Part shown: positions 47,201 through 58,870 of the stretch, piece after piece
Position numbering within the stretch: the stretch's first letter is position 1
How the letters are laid out: the number at the start of each line of letters is the position of its first letter
Source of the DNA: Oryzias latipes
Taxonomy: Eukaryota > Chordata > Actinopteri > Beloniformes > Adrianichthyidae
Assembly: GCF_002234675.1 (NCBI RefSeq)
Contig: NC_019859.2
Coordinates: forward strand, 1,131,740 to 1,195,739
Length of the DNA: 64,000 bases
Direction: 5' to 3'
Notes under the pieces: model-generated
The model's input: the letters and a program-made list of their open reading frames with translations, nothing else
Databases searched by the model: none
Told to the model about the DNA's origin: nothing
Position numbers and translations under genes: made by a program

Positions 47201-50200
47201 AAGTTAGTGTGTTGTGTGTAAAGTTAGTGTGTTGTGTATAAAGTTAGTGTGTTGTGTATAAAGTTAATGTGTTGTGTGTAAAGTTAGTGTGTTGTGTGTA
47301 AAGTTAGTGTGTTGTGTGTAAAGTTAGTGTGTTGTGTGTAAAGTTAGTGTGTTGTGTGTAAAGTTAATGTGTTGTGTGTAAAGTTAGTGTGTTGTGTGTA
47401 AAGTTAGTGTGTTGTGTGTAAAGTTAGTGTGTTGTGTGTAAAGTTAGTGTGTTGTGTGTAAAGTTAATGTGTTGTGTGTAAAGTTAGTGTGTTGTGTGTA
47501 AAGTTAGTGTGTTGTGTGTAAAGTTAGTGTGTTGTGTGTAAAGTTAGTGTGTTGTGTGTAAAGTTAGTGTGTTGTGTGTAAAGTTAATGTGTTGTGTGTA
47601 AAGTTAGTGTGTTGTGTGTAAAGTTAGTGTGTTGTGTGTAAAGTTAGTGTGTTGTGTATAAAGTTAGTGTGTTGTGTATAAAGTTAATGTGTTGTGTGTA
47701 AAGTTAGTGTGTTGTGTGTAAAGTTAGTGTGTTGTGTGTAAAGTTAATGTGTTGTGTGTAAAGTTAGTGTGTTGTGTGTAAAGTTAGTGTGTTGTGTGTA
47801 AAGTTAGTGTGTTGTGTGTAAAGTTAATGTGTTGTGTATAAAGTTAGTGTGTTGTGTATAAAGTTAATGTGTTGTGTGTAAAGTTAGTGTGTTGTGTGTA
47901 AAGTTAGTGTGTTGTGTGTAAAGTTAATGTGTTGTGTGTAAAGTTAGTGTGTTGTGTGTAAAGTTAGTGTGTTGTGTGTAAAGTTAGTGTGTTGTGTGTA
48001 AAGTTAATGTGTTGTGTGTAAAGTTAGTGTGTTGTGTGTAAAGTTAGTGTGTTGTGTGTAAAGTTAGTGTGTTGTGTGTAAAGTTAGTGTGTTGTGTGTA
48101 AAGTTAGTGTGTTGTGTGTAAAGTTAGTGTGTTGTGTGTAAAGTTAGTGTGTTGTGTGTAAAGTTAATGTGTTGTGTGTAAAGTTAGTGTGTTGTGTGTA
48201 AAGTTAGTGTGTTGTGTGTAAAGTTAGTGTGTTGTGTATAAAGTTAGTGTGTTGTGTATAAAGTTAATGTGTTGTGTGTAAAGTTAGTGTGTTGTGTGTA
48301 AAGTTAGTGTGTTGTGTGTAAAGTTAATGTGTTGTGTGTAAAGTTAGTGTGTTGTGTGTAAAGTTAGTGTGTTGTGTGTAAAGTTAGTGTGTTGTGTGTA
48401 AAGTTAATGTGTTGTGTATAAAGTTAGTGTGTTGTGTATAAAGTTAATGTGTTGTGTGTAAAGTTAGTGTGTTGTGTGTAAAGTTAGTGTGTTGTGTGTA
48501 AAGTTAATGTGTTGTGTGTAAAGTTAGTGTGTTGTGTGTAAAGTTAGTGTGTTGTGTGTAAAGTTAGTGTGTTGTGTGTAAAGTTAATGTGTTGTGTGTA
48601 AAGTTAGTGTGTTGTGTGTAAAGTTAGTGTGTTGTGTGTAAAGTTAGTGTGTTGTGTGTAAAGTTAATGTGTTGTGTTGTGACCCTTCTGGGCCACCGTA
48701 TATTTCTGCTCCAAACTAGACAAAATACAGAAAACATTTTTACTGCCGGTCCACTGAAACAAGCTGACAACTCTCCCTAAAAGCTCCAACAGAAAGGAGT
48801 TTCTCTCAGGGATGTCAATTCATCGCGTGAATTAATTACAGCAATTTTTTTTTATGGCATTCTTCTCATTTTGGGTTGGACGGTTGCTTCCATGAAGTCC
48901 ATCCATGCCGGATGATGAAGAGTCTCTTCCCGCTCAAACAACGGCCATTTATGAAAAATATAGATATGAAATCAATTATTGGAACTCCTGCTTTATTTCT
49001 AAGTTTAAATGGTTTTTGACACAAAGCGTCGTCATGGTAACGGCTAAAAAACCCTTGCAGTGACCTTGCTTCTCTCTCGCTCATTTCTCTTTGAGGAAAG
49101 TGATCGTCATAAGAAAATTGACAGAGCGTCATTTCAGCTGGTCTCTTCCAGCATGTTTTGTCCAGATGATGAAGCAAAAGTTTGTTTAAAATAAAACAAA
49201 GTCCACTGTCTGAGGAGTTCAATTCTCCTCCAGCCTCATTTCCACCTTCTAACGTCCTCTTCTTTCTTTTCTGCTTCATCCAAGTCTCCAAAAAGATCAA
49301 ATTCACCAAACAGGAAGCTATAAAATCACTAATATCTTCTCCTGCTGTTGTGGTAAACTGTGAAATAAACTATGTCAGCATAAGAATTAAGAAAATTGTT
49401 CCTACTGTTTTTATAAATGTTCTTAATTAGAGCACTCTGGACTTTTAACCTAAGGTTGAAAAAAGCTTCATATAGCAGCTTTTCTGCCACAATGTCACTG
49501 ATTTAATTAAAAAAGAGGATTTTCACAGCAATTACTAGTTTAATGATAATTACGATTAAAAATAGATCAATTAGATTAATTAATTTTGAGTTACAGCCAA
49601 ACTTCCTGTTGTGTTTTTATGGAGTAAAAATTTTAAGTAGGAGGGTTCTGCGGTCCATGATCTACATTCAGAACCATCTACTTCTCTGAGGTTTCCTTCA
49701 ACGGTGGAGAAAATCATTTTGAAGGAGATTGAGGATAAAATCCCAGTGTGACCTTTTCTCCACGTCTGTGTGCGTCTCAGGTGGGTGTTTCTCTGTGAGA
49801 AAGCCTACCAGATAATAGACACGGCCATCGAGTCCTCAGTGATGACCAAGGTCAAAGGTTTCGGAGTCCACAACGGCCAGGTCATGGACGTGGCCGACTA
49901 CGTCACCCCCACGCAGGTACTGGAGGTTCTGATCAGCCTTCACAGGATGTTGTTCAGGACTGAGGCATGGTTGTGTTTGCAGGGAGCGTCTGTGTTCTGC
50001 ATCATCACCAAGACCATCACCACGGAGAACCAAGTCCAAGGACTCTGTCCAGAGGTCAGCCACCGCCACACGCCACCTTCAGGAACAGCCTCACTCTCAG
50101 TCCACTTCCAGCCTCAAGCTGAGCTGTCATCAAACCTTCAGTTTAACCATTGACTGTATGTGAGATCTATGAGTGACCCCGCCCCCCTGGCGTTCCAAAC

Positions 50201-53200
50201 AGGAAGTGTCTCCAAGAGGCGAAAATCCAAAGACCTCTATGGAGAATGAAACAGCTGTTACTCAGTCATTTTATTGGTCAGAATAAACATTCTGGATCTG
50301 ATTCCTTTTTTTTTAAATGATAATATTTTTTATATTATAAAACTGACCAATCAGAGGCTTCAATAGAAGTAGGCGGAGCCTATTGCCCCCCACTTCCAAT
50401 GTTCAAAAAATGTGATTGACAGATTTCATTTAGCCTGCTTTCACGTGGATTGGGGAGTGGTCATCCAACAAGCTCGCTCCTGATTGGTGTGAATGGTTGC
50501 CATAGAAACAAAGACTCAGACCAATCACTGCTTACTGACTGTGTGTCGTTGGTTAGAGCTGGAATGATGTCACACTCGCTCAGTCCCGTTCTTACATACA
50601 GTAAATGGTTTTAACGTACAAGGGGGGCGGGAACACGGTCACCGAAATTCACCTAAAGATAACTGACGTTTTCAACAAAATCAAATCTGTCAGCTTCTCA
50701 GTTCTTAACATGTAAATATGATTGACAGCTGTAGAGAAGGTTTCAGGGGTTCAGATGCTCACAGCTCCAGACGTGATGAAAAGGAAAGGCAGATTTCACT
50801 CATGATCTCATTCTTGGCTTGTGTTTGTCCCAGAGTGAGAAAAGGTGGATCTGTTACAACGACAGCGACTGTAACCCACAAAGGAACAAGCCCGGAGATT
50901 ACGGTAAAACTGCCCCCCGCCTGTCCTCTGGCCTCATCTTCACACGGTCAGACGGTCAGGTGTGTTTGTCTGTCACCACGCAGGAATCCTCACGGGCAGA
51001 TGCGTCTCCTTCAACGACACCAAGAAGACCTGCGAGATCAAAGGCTGGTGTCCTGCAGAGATCGACACAGTAAAAATGTGAGGAACCGGTGCTGCTCATC
51101 CGGCTCGTTTGGGGCGAACTCCTCGGGATGAGCGGACACCAGCAGTTTAGATGAAGCTGCCACAGAACAGAAGCAGGACGGACATGATGTGCTCCACTTT
51201 GTGTTCTTGTCTCCTCAGAACACCAATGATGGAGGTGGAGAACTTCACCATCTTCATCAAGAACAGCATCCGTTTTCCAAAGTTTAACTACACCAAGTAC
51301 GACCGTCTTCACGAGCCAGAACCGGACGCCTGTGCTGCTGTCAGTCACAACTCCTGACCTGTGTTTGGTCCTTCGCAGGGGAAACTTTCTACCCTCCATC
51401 AACCGGACCTACATCAAAAAATGTAACTTTGATAAGGTGAACAACACCTACTGCCCCATCTTCAGAGTGGGAGATGTGGTCCACTACGCCGACCAGGACT
51501 TCAGCAAACTGGCAGACAAGGTACCAAACAGTTCATCTGAGAAGACGTTAGGTCCTCACTTTCTTGTGCCATCATGTTTGTGTTCCAACACAATCCCAGC
51601 TGAAGATCAGGCTTGGTTTACAAATGTTCTTTAAATAGGGGGAGCCGAACAGTTCAACACACTCTCACCCCAACTCATCCTATATGGACCCAGGTTTAAC
51701 CTCCTGAGGCAGTTCTCTGGAGAATCTGGAGTGGGCTGCGTCAGGGGGGGGGGTTTGATGGCTCCAGAGTAGATGTTGAGTTAACTGGCCCTTTGTCTTC
51801 CAGGGAGGGGTGATTGGGATAAAAATCAGCTGGATGTGTGACCTGGACAAGTCAGACGAGCATTGCAAACCTTCCTACTCTTTCAATCGGCTGGACACCA
51901 TGTCGCAGAAGAACGAAGTCTCACCTGGATACAACTTCAGGTATCCACTGTGCTTCCACAGGAGAACTCAATCACATCAAGCAGCACCACCAGACCTCTG
52001 AGATACATACTTTAACCAGGGTTATGAGGCTCTGCCGCTCCTTTAAACAATCATAGTTTACATGTTCTCCTCATGCATGTGTGGATTTGCTCCAGTTTCC
52101 TCAAAGACATGTTTCGTAGGTTCATTGAAGTTTCTATGGAGTGAACATGAATGTGTGAGTGGTTGTGTGACCCTGTGTCAGACGGGTGACTTGTCCAGGG
52201 TGTACCCCGTCCTCCCCCAGTAGTATCTGGGATAGGCTCCAGTAACCCTGTGACCCCAGAAAGATTCATGGATGGATGGATGGATGGATGGATGCCCCTA
52301 CATCTTTGTCTTTACACATATCTAATGCAATTATGAATGATGGATAGATCATGTATACATACATTTATATACAAATGTTTATATTAAGAAATTTCAAACA
52401 TTGTTTATTTTTTTTGGACATAGTGTCTCTTGATGTTGCAGGTTTGCCAAATATTATAAGATGGAGAATGGAACTGACTATCGCACTCTGATCAAAGCCT
52501 ACGCCATCAGGTTTGATGTGATCGTCAATGGAAACGTGAGTCCATACTTTCACAGATATTTGGGTCATGAGAGGAAGGGTTTTGTTGTACATCTGAACTG
52601 TTCAGAGGCTGTAGATGTTGGTCACTGGTCTTCCTTTGCAGGCAGGGAAGTTCAACATGATCCCCACCCTCATCAACATGGTGGCAGCCTTCACATCAGT
52701 GGGAGTGGTGAGACTTACTGCTGTTCTTTGTCATGTGATTTTATAATAATCAGACTCTTAAACGTGTGCCACTGGTTCTGACTGAATGTCCCATATAGGT
52801 CATGATACTATTATCAATGATACTATAGCATGAGGATATAACTGTATCCTATAACTGTAACATGCAACCACAAGGGGGCACAATCGGGGTCAGCGGAGAC
52901 TCGGGTAACAACGACCATCACCGGTGCTGTTGGTTAGGATGACCACGGACAGGGATGGAAATGTAAAGAAGGGTTCCACAAGTGTGATAGAAAGATGGAA
53001 GGAGAACTTTGAAGAACTGATCGATGAGGAAGTCTGGACTGACAGAGAAGAATATTTGAGTTGTTCAGGATGTGGATGAGAGCTGGAGGACAGCGCTGAG
53101 ATGTTCTGTAAGGATTTCCAGGTGTAGGTGGGACTACACCAAGGATCAGCTTTGAGTTCCGTCTTGTTTCCATAGTGATGGATGGACAGACTGACAGATG

Positions 53201-55540
53201 AGGTCGGACAGGAACCTCTGTGGACCATGATGTTTGCAGATGACACCATGATCTGTAGTGAGAGCAGGAAGCAGATGGAGTAACATCTACGGAGCGGCAG
53301 TGGCTCAGGTGGTTGAGTAGGTCGTCCAAAGATCAAAGGGTCAGTCAACTGTCGTGTCTTTGGGCAAGACACGTGCACGAATGTCCCGGTGACAGTCGGA
53401 GGGGCCGTAGGCATGAACTGGCAGCCACTCCTCTGTCATCACCAAGTATGGATGAGGAGTGAGTGAATAATGGACACATTGTAAGCGCTTTGAGCGTCTG
53501 GAAAAGCAGAGATAAATCGAATCCATTATTATTATCTAGAGAAGTGGAGGTTTGTTCTGGAAAGGAGAGGAATGAAGGTCAGCTGCAGCAGACAGAATCT
53601 ACCGGTATGTGTAAATGAGAGGAACAGTGAGGCTACAGGGAGCAGAGATGAAGGTGCTGAGGTTCTCTTTGGGATCAGGATGGATCCATCAGAGGAACAG
53701 ATCATGATAGATGTTCTGGAGATCCATGCAGGGAAGCAGATGGAGATGTTTGGAGTTGTTGGAACCAGGATGATGTCAGTGAAAGAATGATGAGGTTGGA
53801 GATGGAAAGAGAGGAAGAACAAAGAGGAGGGTCATGGATGAAGGAGGACATGAGGCTGGTTGGTGTGAACAAGGACAATGGTGAGGGTAAGATGGAGGAA
53901 GATGATTTGCTGTGACACCTAAAGGAAGGAGCCAAACGACAAAAGAGAAGAAGACCTACTAGTTGTAAACACGGTAACTAATCTATGAGGTAAAGATTAT
54001 CTCAAACTTGTTTAAACATCCTGAACACAGGGCTTTTGGGATTTCTGGGTCACAGAAGGTTGAATATCATCTTTTCTTGTCTTGATTCTGCAGGGAACGG
54101 TTCTTTGCGACATCATTCTTCTGAACTTCCTGAAGGGGGCAGAGCAGTATAAGGCCAAGAAATTTGAAGAGGTAAAATGTCAAGTTTCCATAAAACAAGA
54201 AAAAACAACAACAATCATAACAATTATTTTTGACATATATACATCCCAGCAATCCATTGAAGCTGTGTGGTTTTGATTCTGTCATCACTGTATTTCAATC
54301 TACAAATGAAATGAATCAAATACATGAGGAATAAGGAACGATTGAACGAACAGCTGAATGCAGTGATAACTTCATTCTTCATCCCGGCGGTCCTTACAGG
54401 TGGATAAGGCTGCCTGTCTGTCTGTGGGGGAGAAATGGTCAAACCTGAACGAGGCTCAGGTGACCCCAGTAAAGATGAAGATTGGTGACCCCTCAGTGAG
54501 CCCGTAGAGGGAACATGTTCATGCAGGCATACCGGCCTGCCGTGGGCGACGGGTCGTAGTGAACACTTATACACCACGTGAGGGGGAAGCAGGCGAGATG
54601 CAGGCGTGTCGCACAGCTCATGTCATATTTTCAACCCCCCCAAATCCTGTGCAAGGAGCCCGTTAGTGGTGTTCACGTGATACGTGCACGCTCCTCGCTG
54701 CAGCCTGACTGTAGAAATGAGGAAATCAGACAATCAGAGTGTAGTTTGTGTGGATGTGTGCATGATACACTTACAACATGCAGCACCTGTAAGGGTCACC
54801 CCCCGTACAGGTCACCGACCCCCCCCCCCCCCCCCCCCCCCCCTCAGGTACAGGTGCATGTGTCTGAGGTTTTAAATCTGGTAAAAACATGGGAACGGCC
54901 TTGACGTCTCCATGGTGATTCATGAACCTTCACAGGTGTCTGCATCTTCTGCGCTCGCCTTCGTTGTGAAGCGTCACCTTTCATTGAAGGGAGGAGGAAA
55001 CTCCTCTCTAAGGTCTGGAAGGAGCAGATGGAAGTCTGAGTCTGCAGGGATTCTGGTATCATCCAGTGTTTGATTCAAGTTGCTTGGATGTTTTCATGCA
55101 GTTGGTCCACCTGGTTGTGTGTTTATTGGACAAAATAATAGAAATATAGTCCTGGATTGTGGGAACAGTGTTGATTCTGTACTCAGTGAGATGGGAAAAG
55201 GAGGCAGGATCTGCCGGATCTCCTGGATCTGCCGGATCTGCATCCTAGGTGTCAGAACCTCTGGCCCTGTTTGCATTCTCAGTTCTAAAGGTAGAAATAT
55301 ATCAGTGCCTCCCAGCTTTGCTTCCAGAGTCGGTCCAGCTGTGTGGTGGAGATCCTTCCATGGAGGGAAGGGCCCCCTAAAAACCCTCTTTCCATCTGAC
55401 TCTCTGACCCTCAGGTGTCCGACAGCCCGGAGGAGTTTGAGAACGACAGCTTGTACCTCTCCCAGATGTCCCTCAGACAAAAGTCCAGTCCTCTGAAGTC
55501 CAGCGACTCCGGAGCTTTTTCTCTGGGACGCTACAGCTGA
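44257..55540 (+). CDS. p2rx3: P2X purinoceptor 3 (ATP-gated cation channel), 12 exons
   Basis: Trimeric ATP-gated cation channel of sensory neurons. Exons: 44257-44378, 49781-49916, 49983-50054, 50834-50903, 50984-51077, 51219-51296, 51379-51520, 51804-51940, 52442-52535, 52642-52707, 54094-54171, 55415-55540; they join in phase into 404 codons (human P2RX3 has 397). The N-terminus [20 protein letters not shown] is nearly identical to mammalian P2RX3 and holds the YETTK motif conserved at the cytoplasmic N-terminus. ATP-site elements KVKG and GYNFRFAKYY are present, as are the ten conserved ectodomain cysteines and NxT/S sites such as NFT and NRT. TM2 continues into the P2RX3-specific [19 protein letters not shown] and the tail ends [13 protein letters not shown]. 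Two additional cysteines, at about residues 46 and 92, are not in human P2RX3. Intron 1 (5.4 kb) holds a foldback transposon. Confidence 0.97.
44545..44605 (+). repeat. SINE/LINE tail fragment
   Basis: CAACCTTTATTTATAAAGCG is a common 3' block of teleost interspersed repeats. Only a short piece is visible in p2rx3 intron 1. Confidence 0.4.
45881..48699. mobile_element. hAT-like foldback element, 2.8 kb
   Basis: Ends are exact inverted repeats (left ACGGTGGCCCAGAAGGGTCA, right TGACCCTTCTGGGCCACCGT). ATATTTCT, an 8-bp duplication, flanks it at 45873-45880 and 48700-48707, as for hAT elements (family knowledge). Inside, the left arm carries CACAACACATTAACTTTACA-type repeats and the right arm their expanded reverse complement. 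A central palindrome (46351-46816) has arms ending in CTGCACGCGCGCTCCTCTCC and its mirror. The left core holds about 130 bp (46454-46586) absent from the right core. No transposase is encoded. It lies in p2rx3 intron 1. Confidence 0.85.
46818..48680. repeat. 20-bp satellite filling the right arm
   Basis: About 90 almost perfect copies of GTTGTGTGTAAAGTTAGTGT with AATGT and TATA sub-variants. The variant pattern around 47641-47860 recurs at 48221-48440, a 580-bp (29-unit) shift, so part of the array grew by block duplication. The equivalent in the left arm (about 45900-46345) is only about 450 bp. Confidence 0.95.
50145..50613. mobile_element. MITE-like element with terminal inverted repeats
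   Basis: Left end AACCATTGACTGTATGTGAG; right end, reverse complemented, AACCATTTACTGTATGTAAG. About 470 bp, noncoding, in p2rx3 intron 3. An internal part matches a truncated copy at 4370-4592. The superfamily cannot be fixed because the flanking duplication is ambiguous (T/A-rich). Confidence 0.65.
52115..52296 (+). repeat. Dispersed repeat ending in (GGAT)n
   Basis: Reads GACTTGTCCAGGGTGTACCC, then GGGATAGGCTCCAGTAACCC, and ends in ATGGATGGATGGATGG. This is the familiar 3' structure of a teleost interspersed repeat. It lies in p2rx3 intron 8. Confidence 0.6.
52915..53940 (+). mobile_element. RTE-like LINE fragment
   Basis: Frames with stops spell [21 protein letters not shown] and SESRKQME, then after an inserted [17 protein letters not shown]. 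These are blocks of RTE-clade reverse transcriptases, including the FADD catalytic motif. It is dead and lies in p2rx3 intron 10. Confidence 0.75.
53289..53538 (+). mobile_element. SINE inserted in the RTE-like fragment
   Basis: Same family as 20261-20613: GGAGCGGCAGTGGCTCAGGT, GGGCAAGACAC, AACTGGCAGCCACTCCTCTG and an (ATT)n tail. It lacks part of the middle, including the B box. The LINE reading resumes after it. Confidence 0.75.
54819..54843. repeat. Poly(C) tract
   Basis: About 25 consecutive C in the last intron of p2rx3. Confidence 0.95.
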
Positions 55541-57400
55541 ATCCACGGAAACGTAGCTGTGGTCTGAAGTTTGGTCCGGCAGAGACGTCCCGGACGTCCT
55601 GCAACCAAACCTCCAGCTTTTTGTCATTTGTGATTGAAGGCGTCGCTGCAGCTCAGACCATCGGGACGGAAGCATGACGGACGCTGCATGGTGACAGTTT
55701 GGGTGTCAGTGAAATCCCTTTTATAAAGTTTACAGAAACATGACAGAACCGGTTCTTTTTTGTGGTTTTCATTTCCAATTTATTTAAGTTCTTTATTTTT
55801 CTATTGGAACCGTCTGGAACTCTGAGCATAAATGTTTGATCCAGCGAAGCAGAAACGGCTGATTTGGTTTGAATAATGTAAATAATGTTATTTGTCCTCC
55901 AAGATGAAACGTTTGTAAAGTTTTTTTTTAATGTCGATGCCTTTACTTGATTGTTTTTAATATTGATCGGTTTCATTTATTTAACAGGAAAAGATTCTAA
56001 TCTTAACGCTCCTGACCCCACAGAAAACAGTCCTTCAGCAGGTAGTGACAGACACTGAACAGGTTCAGGTCCAGCTGTCCTCGAACATCGTTCTCATCGG
56101 GATCCACACTCATAGTTATGAGACTTTTCCGTGCTTTGGATCCGTTCAGAACCATCTTTTGGATGTTTGGATGATCCGACCGGAACCTTAAACACAGATT
56201 AAATTAAAGATAATTGACATCATTGCTGGATGATGTTTTTCACGCCCCTTAAAAAGGATTCTCTGACTGAAACCATAACCGCCTCCACATCATCCAGCCC
56301 CCACCACACTGTTTTCAGGGAGGTAGGGGCTTGATCCGATGAGTTCAGGTCTCAATGTGCTTCCCCTGTCACGACCCCGAAGGTCCAGATTTCCTCTGAT
56401 GGCTTGCTGAACTTACATTTTTGTTTTTATGACCCCATATGACCCCATTTAGCCGTTCAGACTGAAGCATTCATCCCCAGATATGTAGCATGAATTTAAG
56501 CCAGCAGTCTTATACTCCATGATTAGTAAATGTATTCAGAACAAATATATTAAACGGATTAAAGGGGTTAAAGATGGGAATTTAAAACGTGATAAATACC
56601 ATTTCCTGATCTTTTTGAAATGTAAATGTGATGAGAAAATAAAAAGAAATAAAGGGAAAAGTACATTTGTTTCCTTTTGTTACGCCTGCAGAATTCTCTG
56701 TTTGACTTTATTCTTTGCAGCTTTCATGATGAAGGAATTCACTGGAACTCTTCATCCCATCAGATTAGAAAGAATTTCCAAGAAAAGTGACAGACAGAAA
56801 GTGATTTTTGCCTTTAGTTCTAAAGAAAAAAGACCAAAAATATTCAGTAAAATCATATTTATAATGAGAAAAAACCTTTATTCTGTTCATTTCAGCAGAA
56901 CAGACTCAGTATTCAGACAGAAATCATGAAATATAGTATTTTTGAATATTCATGTTTTATCTTGTACAAGGAATTCTGTCTTTATAAATAACATTATGGA
57001 TTAATATTGTTGATTTATAATCATTATTTTTTGTGTTGGTGCTTCTACTGCTTTGAGAATCAGTTTGTTTTGTGTTTGTAGCAGATAAATTAGTTTTTGG
57101 TGCTTTAATTCGTTAAATTAAGATCTTAATTAAATTAAGATAATTTAATGTCATATTTCACAGACTCCATCACCGTACTTTAAAGTCGCAAGAAATATAT
57201 GAAAAATATTGAAGAAATAATGAAGTATTTTTTTTTCTTATTTTTTTTTTTTTTTTAACTTGTCCTGTCCAACAGCTGGGCAGACAGATGAGAGCTGAGG
57301 GCCTCTTGTGTTGGACATATTTTACTTTAACAAGAGGGGTTATTAATCTTCAGACAAACCAAAGGTATGTCTGAATAAACCCCTTTTGTAATTGAGGCCA
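55541..57400. other. p2rx3 3' UTR and AT-rich intergenic DNA
   Basis: No second gene is recognised. ATTAAA at 56198-56203 and 56203-56208 are candidate poly(A) signals for p2rx3. A 136-codon AT-rich open frame at 56519-56929 matches no family I know and is not called. Confidence 0.4.
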
Positions 57401-58870
57401 AACTTTATTAATTTCAATCATGTTTGAAAATCTTTGGTGTTGGACCGGACGGAAAAGGAAAGAAGGGAAGAAGAGAGAGGGACGTTAGAGAGAGGGGGGG
57501 TAGGGGGGTGATAATAGGAGGGGAAGGGGGGTAAGACCATGAAGCAGCATAGAGCAACAAGTTTACTGGTTGTTCATCGTTACGGTAAGGTTCAAATGTA
57601 ATACAAAAAGGGCGGGGCCTGTCCACACACACACTCAAATGTTATAAACACACCTGCTAGCTGCAAAAATGTCCACATGTCAACATGTACACAAAACAGA
57701 TAGTGTTCACACGCATACTTATGCCTTTAAAACCAACTAGTGTGAAATATTTCATTCATTCAATCATGCAAACTGTTAGTGCAAAGGTGAGCTAACACCT
57801 GTGCTCAGGTGAGTGTTTATGTTCTTCTAAAATGGATGGTGGAACGTGACAAGAAGGAGGGAGAGTGCCCAGCCATCCCCACCCCAAGACCCCCACCACA
57901 GCAGCAGCGGCAGCCGGAATCCCCCCAACGCCACACGGGAACCGGCAGGGAACAACCGCCGCCCGGGCGACCAAGCCCGCCACCCAGGCCAGGGCCAGCA
58001 GGACCGCCGCAAGGCCCCCAGAGCCAGAGAGCAGGGAGGCACGGAGGGAAAGAGAGCGCCGCCCCAGTCCAACCAGGAGAGCAGCCCCCCCGCCGCGCCG
58101 GGAGCGCCCAACGCAGGGCCCCACCGGAGAAGGACGCCCACAGCCCCAGACGAGCACCCCACCACCACCCAGGAGTTCCGGGCATCCCCCCGCCCCCACC
58201 CCAGGTACGAGACCAGGACCCCCCAAGGGAGACCCGCTCCGCACTCCAGGCAGCCATCCGCCCGGCCCACGGTTGGTCCAGGGAGGAGCAAGGCAGGGGC
58301 CCGCCACCCCCGCCCAGGAGGGGGAACCCTGGGGAAAAAAGAGGGCCCACAAGGGGTGATGTAAATATGGCCCGACCAGGCTCGGCCACAGTTGGAAATT
58401 TGGCGGGGCCCAGCGCTCAGGAGCAGGGACCAGAACCCACCCCCCAGGGACACGAACACCCCGGCTCAGATGTAATGTGAACCCCCCCACCGCGCGGAGA
58501 GAGCACCGCCGGGCCCAGGAAGCCGGCACCCCGGGGACACGGCCGCCGTTGCAAAGGGGCCCGTACCCCCCACCAGGGAAGAGGTAGGGGACAGATGGTC
58601 CTAGGTCCCACCTTCCTTGCAAAATGTGTGTGCGTGTATGTGTGTTTGAGAGGGTGTGTGTGTGCATGTGTGTGTGTTTATGTCGGGATGTATATATTGA
58701 GGGCGGAGGGGTGTGTGTACTAAGGGCGGTGCAGTTAAAATTGGCGGGTAGGGCACTAAGGGGACATCTCCTGATTACTCACAGTGACGTCCCCTCACCC
58801 TCCACACCAAGGGGCCCTAAATGTCTAAGGTGCGGTTAAAATTGGCGGGTAGGGTGACGGAAGTATTAAT
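57400..58870. repeat. GC-rich, stop-poor block, probably part of a dispersed repeat
   Basis: From about 57840 to 58600 the sequence is strongly C-rich on the plus strand, and both strands remain open over 160-290 codons in several frames, giving Pro/Gly/Arg-rich peptides without domains. It is followed by a (GT)n tract (58620-58680) and by two copies of GTTAAAATTGGCGGGTAGGG at about 58733 and 58829. The composition differs sharply from the AT-rich flanks. It could be the 5' region of a retrotransposon. Confidence 0.45.

Noticed and set aside
45900-48680. CRISPR-like array
   Set aside because: Units are contiguous tandem repeats without unique spacers, inside a eukaryotic transposon.
44257-55540. 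P2RX1 or P2RX5 identity (expected from an ATP2A3 neighbour)
   Set aside because: The N-terminus, the TM2-proximal [19 protein letters not shown] and the SDSGAFS tail are those of P2RX3.
56519-56929. 136-codon Lys-rich frame downstream of p2rx3
   Set aside because: AT-rich, no homology recognised, no splice or promoter support; I expect chance.
57792-58667. 291-codon Gly/Pro-rich frame
   Set aside because: Multiple overlapping frames on both strands are open together, as expected from extreme GC content; no domain is seen.
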